Assembly: GCF_000721705.1 (NCBI RefSeq)
Contig: NZ_JOJL01000035.1
Coordinates: 1-64,000 of the forward strand
Direction of reading: 5' to 3'
DNA: 64,000 nt
From: Actinoplanes subtropicus
GTDB taxonomy: Bacteria; Actinomycetota; Actinomycetes; Mycobacteriales; Micromonosporaceae
Position 1 is the stretch's first letter, and each line of letters opens with the position of its first letter. Below, piece after piece: positions 26,217 to 35,160 of the stretch. The translations under genes and the position numbers were made by a program. The notes below the pieces were generated by a model. It saw only the letters and a program-made list of their open reading frames with translations, ran no database searches and had not been told where the DNA came from.

Positions 26217-27599
26217 ATGAGCAGATGGCTGGGTGGCGTCCGGCTGCGCACGGCGATCGCGGCGGCGGTCGTCGTCGGGGTGGCCGGGGTGGTTGCCGCG
26301 TTCGGTTTCGTGCGAGCGACGGAGTCGATTCTGACGCACAACGTCGACAGCGCTGTTCGCCAACGTGTCGCCGAGGTCAAGACCGGGCTGCGTGACGACG
26401 AGGCGTCCGACGTGCTCGAGACCCTGACCGGGAACACCACGCTGATTCAGGTCCTCGACAGCTCGGGAAACCCCGTCGCGACGTCGTTCCCCGTGGGGTC
26501 GAGACCGCCGCTGGCGAGCCACGCCGTCCCCGTCGGCAGCACAGTGAAGTCCACGCGGCCGTGGCCGACCGGCGACGACGCTCCGTACCGGATCTGGGCG
26601 GCCGGGGTGAAGACGTCGAAAGGGCCGCAAACGGTGGTCGTCGCGCAGTCGCTGCAGCCCGTCCGGGAGAACACCGAGGCGCTGACTCGTACCCTGGCCA
26701 CCGGCATGCCTTTCCTGGTGGCCGTCGTCGGGTTGGCCACCTTCGTCTTCGTCGGACGCTCGCTGCGGCCGGTAGAGGCTATTCGCCGGCGGGTCGCCTC
26801 AATCACGGCCCAGGACCTGCACGCCCGAGTGCCGCTGCCGGGCGGCCATGACGAGGTGGCCGCGCTGGCTCGCACCATGAATGCCATGCTCGACCGGCTC
26901 GAGGCGGCGGCCATCGCGCAGCGCCGGTTCGTCGCCGATGCCGGGCACGAGTTGCGGAGCCCTCTCACTACGGTTCAGGTCGGCCTCGACTACCTGGCAA
27001 CCCGGGCCACCTCCGAGACCGGGCTGGCCCAGATCAGCTTGCTGCAAGGCGAGGCGGAACGGCTCGGCACGCTGGTGGCGGATCTGTTGCTGCTGGCCCG
27101 CTCCGACGAGCACGGGCTCGCGTTCCGGCAGGACGAGCTGGACCTGGACGACCTGGTGTTCGCCGAGCGTGAGCGGTTCACCGCCCGCTTCCCGTCGGTG
27201 GATCTTCGGCTTCGGCTGGAGCCGGTGCGCCTCGTCGGAGACGCCGCCCGGCTGCGGCGGGCCGTACGCAACCTGCTGGACAACGCGGCCCGGCACGCGC
27301 GCTCGACGGTGACCGTCACGGTCCGGCAGGACGATTGCGCCCATCTGGTGATCACCGACGACGGCCGCGGTATCGACCCGGTCGACCGGGAGCGGATCTT
27401 CGATCGGTTCGTACGCCTGGACGACAGCCGGTCCCGGCACGACGGTGGCTCGGGTCTCGGGCTGCCGATCACCCGGGAGATCGTCGACGGGCACGGCGGC
27501 GACGTCCGTGTCGACGACGGTCCGGGCGCCGTCTTCCATGTCCGGCTCCCGCTGCACGCGGAGGGCGCGGATCACCCGCCGTTGGCCGCCAGCCGGTAA
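26217..27599 (+). CDS. OmpR-class sensor histidine kinase 1
   Basis: 460 aa. Span 1 (about 10-32), extracytoplasmic sensor (33-155) and span 2 (160-182) lead to a HAMP domain (RSLRPVEAIRRRVASI). The kinase core has H-box DAGHELRSPLTTVQ, N-box NLLDNAARHA, G1 DDGRGIDP and G2 GSGLGLPITREIV. Closely similar to kinase 2 (37401-38846). The box at its promoter suggests autoregulation. The likely partner is the convergent response regulator at 27572-28249, whose 3' end it overlaps by 28 bp. Confidence 0.92.
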   Translation: MSRWLGGVRLRTAIAAAVVVGVAGVVAAFGFVRATESILTHNVDSAVRQRVAEVKTGLRDDEASDVLETLTGNTTLIQVLDSSGNPVATSFPVGSRPPLASHAVPVGSTVKSTRPWPTGDDAPYRIWAAGVKTSKGPQTVVVAQSLQPVRENTEALTRTLATGMPFLVAVVGLATFVFVGRSLRPVEAIRRRVASITAQDLHARVPLPGGHDEVAALARTMNAMLDRLEAAAIAQRRFVADAGHELRSPLTTVQVGLDYLATRATSETGLAQISLLQGEAERLGTLVADLLLLARSDEHGLAFRQDELDLDDLVFAERERFTARFPSVDLRLRLEPVRLVGDAARLRRAVRNLLDNAARHARSTVTVTVRQDDCAHLVITDDGRGIDPVDRERIFDRFVRLDDSRSRHDGGSGLGLPITREIVDGHGGDVRVDDGPGAVFHVRLPLHAEGADHPPLAASR

Positions 27600-28249
27600 C
27601 CGGCGCCGCGGACGGTCTCGATCGCCGACCGGCCGAACGGCTGGTCGATCTTCTTGCGCAGGTAGCGGATGTAGACCTCGACGATGTTGGTGTCGCCGTC
27701 GAAGGTCCAGTCCCAGACGCCGCCGATGATCGCGTTCTTGGAGACGACCTCGCCGCGGTGCCGGATCAGGAATTCCAGCAGCGCGAACTCCCGGCTGGTC
27801 ACCGAGATCTCCTGGTCGCCGCGGGTGACCCGGCGGGTCGCCGGATCGACGCTCAGGTCGCCGGCGACGAGCACGGCCGGCCGCTCGGGCCGCCCGCGGC
27901 GGACCACCGCGCGGAGCCGGGCCAGCAGCACCACCAGCGAGAACGGCTTGGTGAGGTAGTCGTCGGCGCCCAGGTCGAGGGCGTCCGCCTGGTCGTACTC
28001 GCCGTCCTTGGCGGTCAGCATCACGATCGGCGTCCACACCTCCCGGCCGCGCAGTTGCCGGCAGACCTCGTAGCCGCTGAGCCCCGGCAGCATGATGTCC
28101 AGCACGATCACGTCGTACGGGTGCTCGGTCGCGGCCCACAGCCCGTCGTCGCCGGTGGTCGCGACGTCGACCGCGAAGCCCTCCCCGATCAGGGCGTCGC
28201 GCACCATCGCGGCCAGCGCCGCCTCGTCCTCCACGAGCAGAACACGCAC
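27572..28249 (-). CDS. OmpR-class response regulator 1
   Basis: 225 aa. The receiver has VEDE, phospho-acceptor Asp in DVIVLDIMLPG and Lys in YLTKPFS. The winged-helix output has TSREFALLEFLIRHRGEVV, the recognition region DGDTNIVEVYIRYLRKKI and GAGYRLAANGG. It lies 10 bp after the UbiA-like gene and is probably the last gene of the DPA operon. It shares long identical stretches with response regulator 2 (YEVCRQL, TAKDGEYDQAD, LGADDYLTKPFS). It is one of the two candidates for binding the CTGAA-N6-CTGAA boxes. Confidence 0.92.
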   Translation of the reverse strand: MRVLLVEDEAALAAMVRDALIGEGFAVDVATTGDDGLWAATEHPYDVIVLDIMLPGLSGYEVCRQLRGREVWTPIVMLTAKDGEYDQADALDLGADDYLTKPFSLVVLLARLRAVVRRGRPERPAVLVAGDLSVDPATRRVTRGDQEISVTSREFALLEFLIRHRGEVVSKNAIIGGVWDWTFDGDTNIVEVYIRYLRKKIDQPFGRSAIETVRGAGYRLAANGG

Positions 28250-28259
28250 TTGTCGTCCT

Positions 28260-29126
28260 CTATCCGAAGTAGAGCGCCGCGGTCGCCATGGATCCCCAGG
28301 CGAAGCCGCTGATCAGCAGGAACCGGTCCGAGACGAGCAGGTTTTCGGGTGCCTCGCCGTCGCCGCGGGCGACCAGCAGGCTGTAGCGCATCAGCCCGGC
28401 CAGGAACGGCACCAGCGACAGGCCGAGCAGCGGCAAGGAGGCGTCGCCGGAAAATTCAAAGGCCCAGCAGGCGTACGCGATGACGGTCCCGGTCAAGGTC
28501 ATGGTAAGCGTCTGCTGCAGCCAGGGCAGCGAGTACCCGGCCAGGACCGCCCGCGCGTCCCGGTCACGGCGCAACTCGCTCAGCCGCTTGCCGGTCACCA
28601 GGAACAGCGACCCGAGCAGCGCGGTGAGCAGGAACCAGCTCGACATCGGCACCCCGGCGGCGACTGCCCCGCCCACGGTGCGCAGCAGGAACCCGCCGGC
28701 GACCGCGAGGATGTCGACGACCGCGATCCGTTTGAGCCGCCAGCTGTAGGCGAAGGTCAGGGCCAGGTAAGCCGCCACGCACCCGAACAGGGCAAAGCCG
28801 GCCAGCGGCGCCACCGCCAGCGCCGCCACCAGCAGCCCGAGGCCCCAGAACCATGCAGTGCGCACCGAGATGACCCCGGACGCCACCGGCCGCCGGCACT
28901 TGACCGGGTGACGCCGATCGGCCTCGACATCGGCGGCATCGTTGATGAAATACGTCGCGGCCGACGCCAGCACGAACGCGAGCAACGCCACGAAACTGGC
29001 CGGCTCGACCAGGACGCCGGCGGCTAGCGGAGCGGCGAACACGAGCCCGTTCTTGATCCACTGCCGGGGCCGGGCGGCGGCCAGCAGCGGCGACGAGACC
29101 GGCTGGGCGAGGGTCGGCGCGGCCAT
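28260..29126 (-). CDS. ubiA: Decaprenyl-phosphate phosphoribosyltransferase-like UbiA prenyltransferase
   Basis: 288 aa, nine membrane spans. RPRQWIKNGLVF near the N-terminus, the first aspartate motif NDAADVEADRRHPVK (about 62-77) and the second loop GKRLSELRRDRD are those of DPPR synthase (Rv3806c family), which transfers phosphoribose from PRPP to decaprenyl phosphate. Co-transcription with DprE1 and DprE2 homologs supports a role in making DPA, the arabinose donor for wall polysaccharides. Confidence 0.85.
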   Translation of the reverse strand: MAAPTLAQPVSSPLLAAARPRQWIKNGLVFAAPLAAGVLVEPASFVALLAFVLASAATYFINDAADVEADRRHPVKCRRPVASGVISVRTAWFWGLGLLVAALAVAPLAGFALFGCVAAYLALTFAYSWRLKRIAVVDILAVAGGFLLRTVGGAVAAGVPMSSWFLLTALLGSLFLVTGKRLSELRRDRDARAVLAGYSLPWLQQTLTMTLTGTVIAYACWAFEFSGDASLPLLGLSLVPFLAGLMRYSLLVARGDGEAPENLLVSDRFLLISGFAWGSMATAALYFG

Positions 29127-29127
29127 C

Positions 29128-30288
29128 TCAATTCGCCGTCACGTAGAAGAAGTCTCGCTGGTCCGGGTTCAGATAGCGGTAGGCCGACCGCGGCATCCGG
29201 GGCAGCAGCTTGGTCGGGGCCGCCGCGTTGCCGGGCAGCGGCTGCCAGGAGGCGAAGCTTGCCATCCCGGAATGGATGTCCAGCTGCATGCCCCGGACCA
29301 CCCCCGCGTCGGCCATCGCCGCGGCCAGCGTGGCCAGGTTCATCTTGTCGCCGGCCACGTAGATCAGGTTGCCGTGCGCGTCGATCCCCGCGCCCGACCG
29401 CCAGGTGTACTGGTACTGGTTGTGCGCTGACCCCCAGCGCCCGTCGGCGTTGGTGCTCAGCCCGGCCACCGGCCGCCCACGATCAACAACGAGGGCGAGA
29501 TTCTGTCGTACGGCGACGACGCCGGCCGTCATCCGCACATCCGTGCCCCAGGCGCCGATCGTCACGCCCCCGTGCTTGTCGATGACCAGCGACGCCTGCC
29601 CGGTGACCAGCCGCCGGGTGGTCTGCCCGTCGAGGTAGAACCCGCCGGCGATGTCCTGCATCTTCCAGCCGGAGTTGAACGTGGCGACCAACCGGCCGAC
29701 GTCGCCGGCGGGCACCGACGCGGTGCCCGGCCATGCCGGGCCGCCCGGCTGCCTCGTTCCCGCGACCAGATGGGTGATGGTGCCGCTGCTGCGCATCCAG
29801 GCGACCCCGGCGACGATGCTCAGATGGGCCGGGTCGGGCCGCAGGAACCCGGTGTAGATCAGCGGGAGACCGGACGCTGCCGTGCGGCCGGCCGCCCAGG
29901 TCGCCTCGCCCGGCAACGGGGCGACGCCGGGCAGTCGCGGCAGCGCGTCCGGGCCGATGACCTTCGCCGGGCCGGGCTCGATCCGCGGAAGAGCAGCGGC
30001 GTCGGGTGGTCCGGCGGCCGGCTTGTGCCGGGTGTACCACCAGTTCTCGATGGCATTGATCAGGGCGCCGCCGTGCCGCAGGCGGATCCAGTCGACGGTG
30101 CGCATCTGCCAGGTGGCGCTGCCGGGCGCGGTGAGCGCCTGCGTGTAGGAGATGGCGGGCCAGATCAGGATCAGCGCCACGGCGATGCCGATCAGCCGGC
30201 GAAGGCGACGTCGACGCGGGTTGGGCGCCCGGCGCTTGCGCCGTCGAGGCAGCATGTGGATCGGTGTCGGCCTGGTGGAGGTGCTCAT
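29128..30288 (-). CDS. Membrane-anchored phosphodiester glycosidase (NAGPA) family protein
   Basis: 386 aa from ATG 30288. A basic N-terminus (RRRKRRAPNPRRRRLRR) and one span (IGIAVALILIWPAISY) give N-in topology with the rest outside. The NAGPA/DUF2233-like domain shows ATFNSGWKMQDIAGGFYLDG, NLALVVDRGRP, GIDAHGNLIYVAG and MQLDIHSGMASF. Family members cleave sugar phosphodiesters. Position inside the DPA operon (ATGA overlap with the HAD gene, 1 bp from ubiA) suggests trimming or recycling of prenyl-phosphosugar or wall phosphodiester. Substrate not known. Confidence 0.78.
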   Translation of the reverse strand: MSTSTRPTPIHMLPRRRKRRAPNPRRRRLRRLIGIAVALILIWPAISYTQALTAPGSATWQMRTVDWIRLRHGGALINAIENWWYTRHKPAAGPPDAAALPRIEPGPAKVIGPDALPRLPGVAPLPGEATWAAGRTAASGLPLIYTGFLRPDPAHLSIVAGVAWMRSSGTITHLVAGTRQPGGPAWPGTASVPAGDVGRLVATFNSGWKMQDIAGGFYLDGQTTRRLVTGQASLVIDKHGGVTIGAWGTDVRMTAGVVAVRQNLALVVDRGRPVAGLSTNADGRWGSAHNQYQYTWRSGAGIDAHGNLIYVAGDKMNLATLAAAMADAGVVRGMQLDIHSGMASFASWQPLPGNAAAPTKLLPRMPRSAYRYLNPDQRDFFYVTAN

Positions 30289-30989
30289 CGGTCGTCCCGG
30301 ACCGTGACGTGGCGATAGGTGGTGACCCGGACGGCGATGTCGGCGATCTCCAGCAGCGGGCGGTCGGTGGCGCCGTTGGCGTAGGCCCAGACCTGACTCG
30401 CCGGCTGCTCGGCCAGATATTCCAGGACCCGTCGGGCCTTCTCGTGCCCGTGGCAGTTGCGGCCCTTGAGAGCGCCGGTGAGCCGGCCGTTGACCACCGC
30501 CATCTCGGTGCAGATCACCGTGTCGGCGCCGAGCAGCCGGCCGAGGTGGTGCACGTAGATTCCCGGGGAGGCCGAGGCGATCACCAGGCGGTGACCGTGG
30601 TGGCGGTGCCAGGTCCACAGCTGCGTGGAGTCTGCTCGTAGCTTGTCCTGGACCCGGGTGGCGTAGTCGCGGGCGATCGGATCGATCTCGGCGAGCGGCC
30701 GCCCGCCGAGCAGTTGCTGCAGCACCAGCGCCTTGGCGGCGCTTCGCCGCCTGTGTCGGGGCAGATCCCGGGTCGCGGCCACGGCCAGGGCTCGCACGAC
30801 CGACGCCGTGCCGGCGACTCGGCGCAGGAACGGCAGCAGCGTGTCGGCGCGGGTCAGCGTTCCGTCCAGATCCCAGACGGCGGCCGGGCGCCCGCGGCGC
30901 GGCCGTGGGTCATCACCGGGGCCGCCGCTCGTCGGCAAGACTTGCGGCGGCTCGATGACGGTCAGCGGTGGGACGTTGGTCTTGCTCAA
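30285..30989 (-). CDS. HAD-IB family phosphatase of the DPA operon
   Basis: 234 aa. TTG start at 30989 chosen because of the strong AGAGGAG ribosome site 7 nt upstream; it overlaps the DprE2-like gene by 77 bp. HAD motifs: AVWDLDGTLTR (nucleophile Asp, about 40), SASPGIYV (motif II Ser), LKGRNCHGHEKARR (motif III Lys) and ANGATDRPLLE in place of the usual GDSxxD. In the operon it is a good candidate for the 5'-phosphate removal step between DPPR synthase and DprE1; that assignment is inference. A serine-phosphatase role is possible. Confidence 0.8.
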   Translation of the reverse strand: MSKTNVPPLTVIEPPQVLPTSGGPGDDPRPRRGRPAAVWDLDGTLTRADTLLPFLRRVAGTASVVRALAVAATRDLPRHRRRSAAKALVLQQLLGGRPLAEIDPIARDYATRVQDKLRADSTQLWTWHRHHGHRLVIASASPGIYVHHLGRLLGADTVICTEMAVVNGRLTGALKGRNCHGHEKARRVLEYLAEQPASQVWAYANGATDRPLLEIADIAVRVTTYRHVTVRDDR

Positions 30990-31764
30990 GGGGTGCTCCT
31001 CTGCGTTGCGCCGCGTCGAGCCGGCGATAGACCGCCGCCGGCAGCAAGCGCAGCGCGGTCATGACGGGCCCGAGTAGGGCAGGGGCGTAGACGACGCGCG
31101 CCCGGCCGGACAGGACCCGGCCGACCCGGGCGGCAACCTCGTGGGCCTCGGTGGTGAAGGGTGGCTCGGGCAGGCCGGCGGTCATCCGGGTGCGTACGTG
31201 GCCGGGCCGCACGACCAGGACGCGGGCGCCGCTGCCGCGCAACGATTCGCCGATGCCGCGGGCATAGAGGTCCAGGGCCGCCTTGGCGACGCCGTAGCTG
31301 AGCAGCCCGTCGCGGGTGCGTACGGCGGCGACCGAGGAGAGGACCACCAGGGTGCCGTGCCCCTGCGCGCGTAGCCGGGCGGCGGTGGCGTGCACCGCGA
31401 GCATCGGCCCGAGCAGGTTGGTGTGCATGGTCTTTTCGACCGCGCTCGTGTCGGCCAGCGCCGTTTCCTCGGTGAGTGTTCCGACGCCGAGGATCACGAC
31501 GTCGAGGTCGCCGTGGCGGGCGGCGGCGACCGCGAGCAGGTCGACGGTCGCGGCGGCCGGGGCGAGGGCGTCGTAGTGCAGGGTCGCCACCTGCCGTCGT
31601 GCCTTGGTCAGCCGCTCGGCCGTCTCGGCGAGCGCGGCCGGGTCGCGTCCGGCCAGGATAAGCGTCCCGCTCTGGGGCAGGAGTTGCTCGGCGATGGCCT
31701 GACCGATCTCGGAGGTGCCGCCGAGCAGGAGCACGGTCTGCGGGCGGCCGAGTCCGTCACGCAT
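30913..31764 (-). CDS. dprE2: DprE2-like short-chain dehydrogenase
   Basis: 283 aa. NAD(P) motif GGTSEIGQAIAE, active-site region SSVAAVRTRDGLLSYGVAK (Ser...YxxxK) and a C-terminal tail with LRLLPAAVYRRLD as in DprE2. With DprE1 it epimerises decaprenyl-phosphoryl-ribose to the arabinose form by reducing the keto intermediate. The ATG at 31764 overlaps the DprE1 stop by 8 bp. Confidence 0.85.
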   Translation of the reverse strand: MRDGLGRPQTVLLLGGTSEIGQAIAEQLLPQSGTLILAGRDPAALAETAERLTKARRQVATLHYDALAPAAATVDLLAVAAARHGDLDVVILGVGTLTEETALADTSAVEKTMHTNLLGPMLAVHATAARLRAQGHGTLVVLSSVAAVRTRDGLLSYGVAKAALDLYARGIGESLRGSGARVLVVRPGHVRTRMTAGLPEPPFTTEAHEVAARVGRVLSGRARVVYAPALLGPVMTALRLLPAAVYRRLDAAQRRGAPLEQDQRPTADRHRAAASLADERRPR

Positions 31765-33112
31765 GACTGGCTCCGATCTGGTCGTCGATCCGTTGATCGG
31801 CCAGGCGCAGCCGGCGCGCCAGGTCGGAGACGAGCAGACCGTCCGGATCGAGCAGGGCCCGTACGGCGCGCCACCGGGCCAGGCCCGGATACATGGCGGC
31901 GATCAGATCGGGGTGGGCGCGGCTGTCCTTCACCAGGTAAACCCGCCCGCCCGCAGCGGCGATCCGCTCGTCGAGCCGGTCGAGCAGCGGGCCGAGGGCG
32001 GGATCGGCGGCGAAGTCCATCGCCAGGCTCCAGCCCGGCCCGGGGAACGACAGCGGCGCCGGGTTGGCCTCGCCGAAGACTTTCACCACAACGAGCGACG
32101 GCGGATGCCCGGCCTCGCGGGCGGCCTGAAGCGCATAGGCAAGCACATGTTCGGCACCGAACGGGACGGCGAACTGATGCTGGACCAGCCCGCGCCGGCC
32201 GTGCAACCGCGGCCAGCCGGGCAGAGAGTCCAACGGGAAGTGCAGCTCCGACAGGGGCCGGAGATGTCGCGGGCGGAGCACGACAGCGGTGCGGCGTGCC
32301 GCGTTGGCGGCGGCGGCCAGCGGCGGCCAGGCGATGCCTCTGCCGGGCAGGGTCGGCGTGGCGCGGGTCCGGGCGGCACGGCCGGGAGTCAGGGCGCCGA
32401 GTCGTGCCGTCGTCGCTCGGGTGATCACGCCGGCCCCGAGAGGGTCCACCCAGGCCACGGCGTGGTCGCTGCTCACCGAGGCCGCGTGTAGCCGATCGAG
32501 GACGCGGTGCAGGCGTGGTTGCTGTTCGTCGACGGTCGAGACCCACCAGGAGGCGAGCGGGATCAGCCGCAGGGTGGCCCGGCGGATGATGCCGGTCAGG
32601 CCGAGGCCGCCGACCGTGGCCCAGAATTCGTCGGCGTTGACCGTCGGGCTCATCTCGACCGTCCCGTACGCCGGCGTGAGCACAGTCATCGCCGCGACGT
32701 GCCGGCCGAACGCCCCGTGCCGCTCGTGATTCTTGCCGTGCACATCGGCCGCGATCGCCCCACCCACGGTGACCGCGGCGGTGCCGGGCACCACCGGCAG
32801 GGTCCAGCCGCCCGGCGCCAGGTACCGGAGCAGGTCGCCGATCGTCACGCCGGCGCCTACCTCGACGGTGGCGGCGGCCGCGTCGACATCCCCGATGCTC
32901 GCCTCGGCCATCGTCGAGACGACCAGGCCGCCGGCGTTCTGGGCGGCGTCCCCGTAGGAACGGCCGCCACCGCGCGGGATCAATCCACGTGGGCCGGCCG
33001 CGCCGAGGAGTTCGGCCCAGTCTTCATCGCAGTCCGGTGTCACCACGGTGGCCGGGCTCCCGGTCACCCGGCCCCAGCCACCGATCATGGTCGGTCGTTC
33101 TCGCTGCAGCAC
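31757..33112 (-). CDS. dprE1: DprE1-like FAD oxidoreductase
   Basis: 451 aa from GTG 33112, a start supported by the 24-nt distance to the upstream box. FAD-binding PCMH fold: PRGGGRSYGDAAQNAGG, PVVPGTAAVTVGGAIAAD and the DprE1 signature HGKNHERHGAFGRHV. The C-terminal ALO-like domain has VVVKVFGEANPAPLSF and YLVKDSR. It oxidises decaprenyl-phosphoryl-ribose at C2'. First gene of the operon DprE1-DprE2-HAD-NAGPA-UbiA-RR1. Its presence fits the arabinose-containing walls known for some Micromonosporaceae. Confidence 0.88.
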   Translation of the reverse strand: MLQRERPTMIGGWGRVTGSPATVVTPDCDEDWAELLGAAGPRGLIPRGGGRSYGDAAQNAGGLVVSTMAEASIGDVDAAAATVEVGAGVTIGDLLRYLAPGGWTLPVVPGTAAVTVGGAIAADVHGKNHERHGAFGRHVAAMTVLTPAYGTVEMSPTVNADEFWATVGGLGLTGIIRRATLRLIPLASWWVSTVDEQQPRLHRVLDRLHAASVSSDHAVAWVDPLGAGVITRATTARLGALTPGRAARTRATPTLPGRGIAWPPLAAAANAARRTAVVLRPRHLRPLSELHFPLDSLPGWPRLHGRRGLVQHQFAVPFGAEHVLAYALQAAREAGHPPSLVVVKVFGEANPAPLSFPGPGWSLAMDFAADPALGPLLDRLDERIAAAGGRVYLVKDSRAHPDLIAAMYPGLARWRAVRALLDPDGLLVSDLARRLRLADQRIDDQIGASHA

Positions 33113-33136
33113 GACACCCACGATGCGGCCGGTTAC

Positions 33137-33152
33137 CTGAACGCGGGCTGAA
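33137..33152 (-). promoter_or_regulatory. 11-bp direct-repeat box upstream of the DPA operon
   Basis: CTGAA-N6-CTGAA on the plus strand; towards dprE1 the box is followed by 10 nt, GCATCGT (-10-like), 7 nt and GTG 33112. Confidence 0.65.
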
Positions 33153-33178
33153 GCGCTTGAGCTCCTGTTTCGGGCTCA

Positions 33179-33194
33179 TTCAGCCCGCTCTAAT
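33179..33194 (+). promoter_or_regulatory. 11-bp direct-repeat box upstream of NodB-like lipoprotein
   Basis: TTCAG-N6-CTAAT, 10 nt, CTAGCAT, 6 nt, ATG 33218. It is back to back with the dprE1 box, making a divergent doubly controlled region. Confidence 0.55.
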
Positions 33195-33217
33195 GTGCGC
33201 CTGCCTAGCATCCGCCC

Positions 33218-33982
33218 ATGCATCGTCGCGACGCCCTTCGCGCGGTCACCGCCCTCTCCCTCGGCGCCGCCGCCGGCTGCGATGCCGCACGGCCATCTGC
33301 CGTCCCGGCGACTGCCTCGTCCACAGCGGAGAGGTCCCCGAACACGCACCCCACGCCGACGACGAGTTCGGCCGGACCGATCCTTCCCGACGAGGTCCGG
33401 CACGGACCGCGCGACCGGCCACAGGTCGCCTTGACCTTCCACGGCCAGGGTGATGCTCGGATCGTGACGGCCCTGCTCGACGAGCTCAAGCGCGGCGGCG
33501 CCCGCGTCACGGTGCTGGCCGTCGGCACCTGGCTGGCCGCGAACGCCGACCTCGGCCGGCGGCTGCTCGCCGACGGCCACGAGCTCGGCAACCACACCCA
33601 GCATCACGCCGACATCAAAACCATGAAACCCCAGCTTGCGTACGCCGAGATCAGCGCGTGTGCGGAAGCCGTGCGTGCGGTCGCCGGTTCGATCGGCCGC
33701 TGGTTCCGCCCGTCGCAAACCCAGTACGCCACCCCGACGATCAAATCCGCTGCCCGCCGGGCCGGCTATCCGACCTGTCTGTCGTACGACGTGGATCCGC
33801 GCGACTTCACCGACCCGGGCCCCTCCGCGATCGTCTCGGCCACTCTCGCCGCCGCGCGCCCCGGCTCGATCGTGAGCCTGCACTGCGGCCACGAGGGCAC
33901 CGTGGCGGCGATCGCCCCCATCCTGACCGGCCTGCGCGCCCGCAACCTGCGCCCGGTCACCGCCTCGGACCTGTTCGCATGA
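33218..33982 (+). CDS. NodB-fold lipoprotein with altered catalytic motif
   Basis: 254 aa. Lipobox ALSLGAAAGC (Cys about 20) and a low-complexity linker (25-60). The polysaccharide deacetylase fold follows, but motif 1 is TFHGQGD instead of TFDDG, replacing the catalytic base and one metal ligand. Motif 2 GNHTQHH, motif 3 RWFRPSQTQYATP and motif 5 VSLHCGHEG are recognisable but divergent. It may bind glycans rather than deacetylate them. The next gene overlaps by ATGA. Confidence 0.8.
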   Translation: MHRRDALRAVTALSLGAAAGCDAARPSAVPATASSTAERSPNTHPTPTTSSAGPILPDEVRHGPRDRPQVALTFHGQGDARIVTALLDELKRGGARVTVLAVGTWLAANADLGRRLLADGHELGNHTQHHADIKTMKPQLAYAEISACAEAVRAVAGSIGRWFRPSQTQYATPTIKSAARRAGYPTCLSYDVDPRDFTDPGPSAIVSATLAAARPGSIVSLHCGHEGTVAAIAPILTGLRARNLRPVTASDLFA

Positions 33983-35151
33983 CCCGGGCCCGACATACCC
34001 GCACCGGCCGGGCCGCCGCCCTGGCCGCACTGATGGTGCTGGCCGGCTGCACGTCGGCCCCCGCGCCGGCCCAACCCCGTACCTCCTCACCCGCGGCCCA
34101 GCCCTCCGCGAGTGCCCCCATGACGTTGTTGCCGGGCATGGCACCGCCGCTCGATCCGGCCGACGTCTACGCCGCCGACCGCCCCGGGCATTTCGCGGCT
34201 GCCGCGGCCCGCGCCCGTCCGCTGGTCTACGTGCCGAACTTCGGCGGCGACACCGTCTCGGTGATCGACCCCCGAACCTACAAAGTGATCCGGACGGTGG
34301 CCGCCGGGCACGGCCCGCAGCACGTGGTGCCCTCCTGGGACCTGCGCACGCTGTGGGTCAACGACAACACCGGCAACACGCTCATCCCGATCGACCCGGT
34401 CACCGCCCGATTCGGCAAGCCGGTCCCGGTGGACGACCCGTACAACCTCTACTTCACCCCCGACGGCCGGTACGCGATGGTGATGGCCGAGTCGCGCCGG
34501 GCCATCGTCTTCAGCGACCCGCACACCATGGCACCCCGGCACGTGCTCTCGGTGGGCTGCGACGGCGTCAACCACGCCGACTTCTCGGCCGACGGCCGGT
34601 ATTTCATCGCCACCTGCGAGTTCTCCGGCGACCTCGTCAAGGTCGACACCGCCGCGCAGCGCGTCGCCGGGCGACTGCACCTACCGGGGCACGCCATGCC
34701 GCAGGACATCAAGATCTCGCCGGACGGGCAGACCTGGTACGTCGCCGACATGCAGACCAGCGGCCTGTGGGTCGTCGACGGCGACCACCTCACGGTCCGC
34801 ACCTTCATCCCCACCGGCGACGGCGCCCACGGGCTCTACCCCAGCCGCGACTCCCGCTACCTCTACATCGCTAACCGCGGCGCCGGCAGCGTGTCCGTCC
34901 TGGACCTCCGCACCGGCCGGGTGGTGTCCACCTGGCGGCTGCCCGGGCACGCCAGCCCGGACATGGGCGGCGTCTCGGCCGACGGCCGCGTCCTGTGGCT
35001 CTCCGGCCGCTACGACCGCGAGGTCTACGCCATCGACACCGCCACCGGCCGGCTCCGCGCGCGGATCCCCGTCGGCGCCGAGCCGCACGGCCTCTGCGTC
35101 TGGCCCCAGCCGGGCCGTTACTCGCTGGGCCACACCGGAATCCTCCGCTGA
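33979..35151 (+). CDS. YVTN beta-propeller lipoprotein
   Basis: 390 aa. Lipobox LMVLAGC (about 24), Pro/Ser linker to about 48, then seven 40-residue propeller blades with the YVTN-type pattern: PLVYVPNFGGDTVSVIDPRT, TLWVNDNTGNTLIPIDP, YLYIANRGAGSVSVLDL and others. It is coupled to the NodB-like gene, so the two may act together on a surface glycan or as a surface sensor. Enzymatic activity is not evident. Confidence 0.8.
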   Translation: MTRARHTRTGRAAALAALMVLAGCTSAPAPAQPRTSSPAAQPSASAPMTLLPGMAPPLDPADVYAADRPGHFAAAAARARPLVYVPNFGGDTVSVIDPRTYKVIRTVAAGHGPQHVVPSWDLRTLWVNDNTGNTLIPIDPVTARFGKPVPVDDPYNLYFTPDGRYAMVMAESRRAIVFSDPHTMAPRHVLSVGCDGVNHADFSADGRYFIATCEFSGDLVKVDTAAQRVAGRLHLPGHAMPQDIKISPDGQTWYVADMQTSGLWVVDGDHLTVRTFIPTGDGAHGLYPSRDSRYLYIANRGAGSVSVLDLRTGRVVSTWRLPGHASPDMGGVSADGRVLWLSGRYDREVYAIDTATGRLRARIPVGAEPHGLCVWPQPGRYSLGHTGILR

Positions 35152-35160
35152 CCGAACCGG

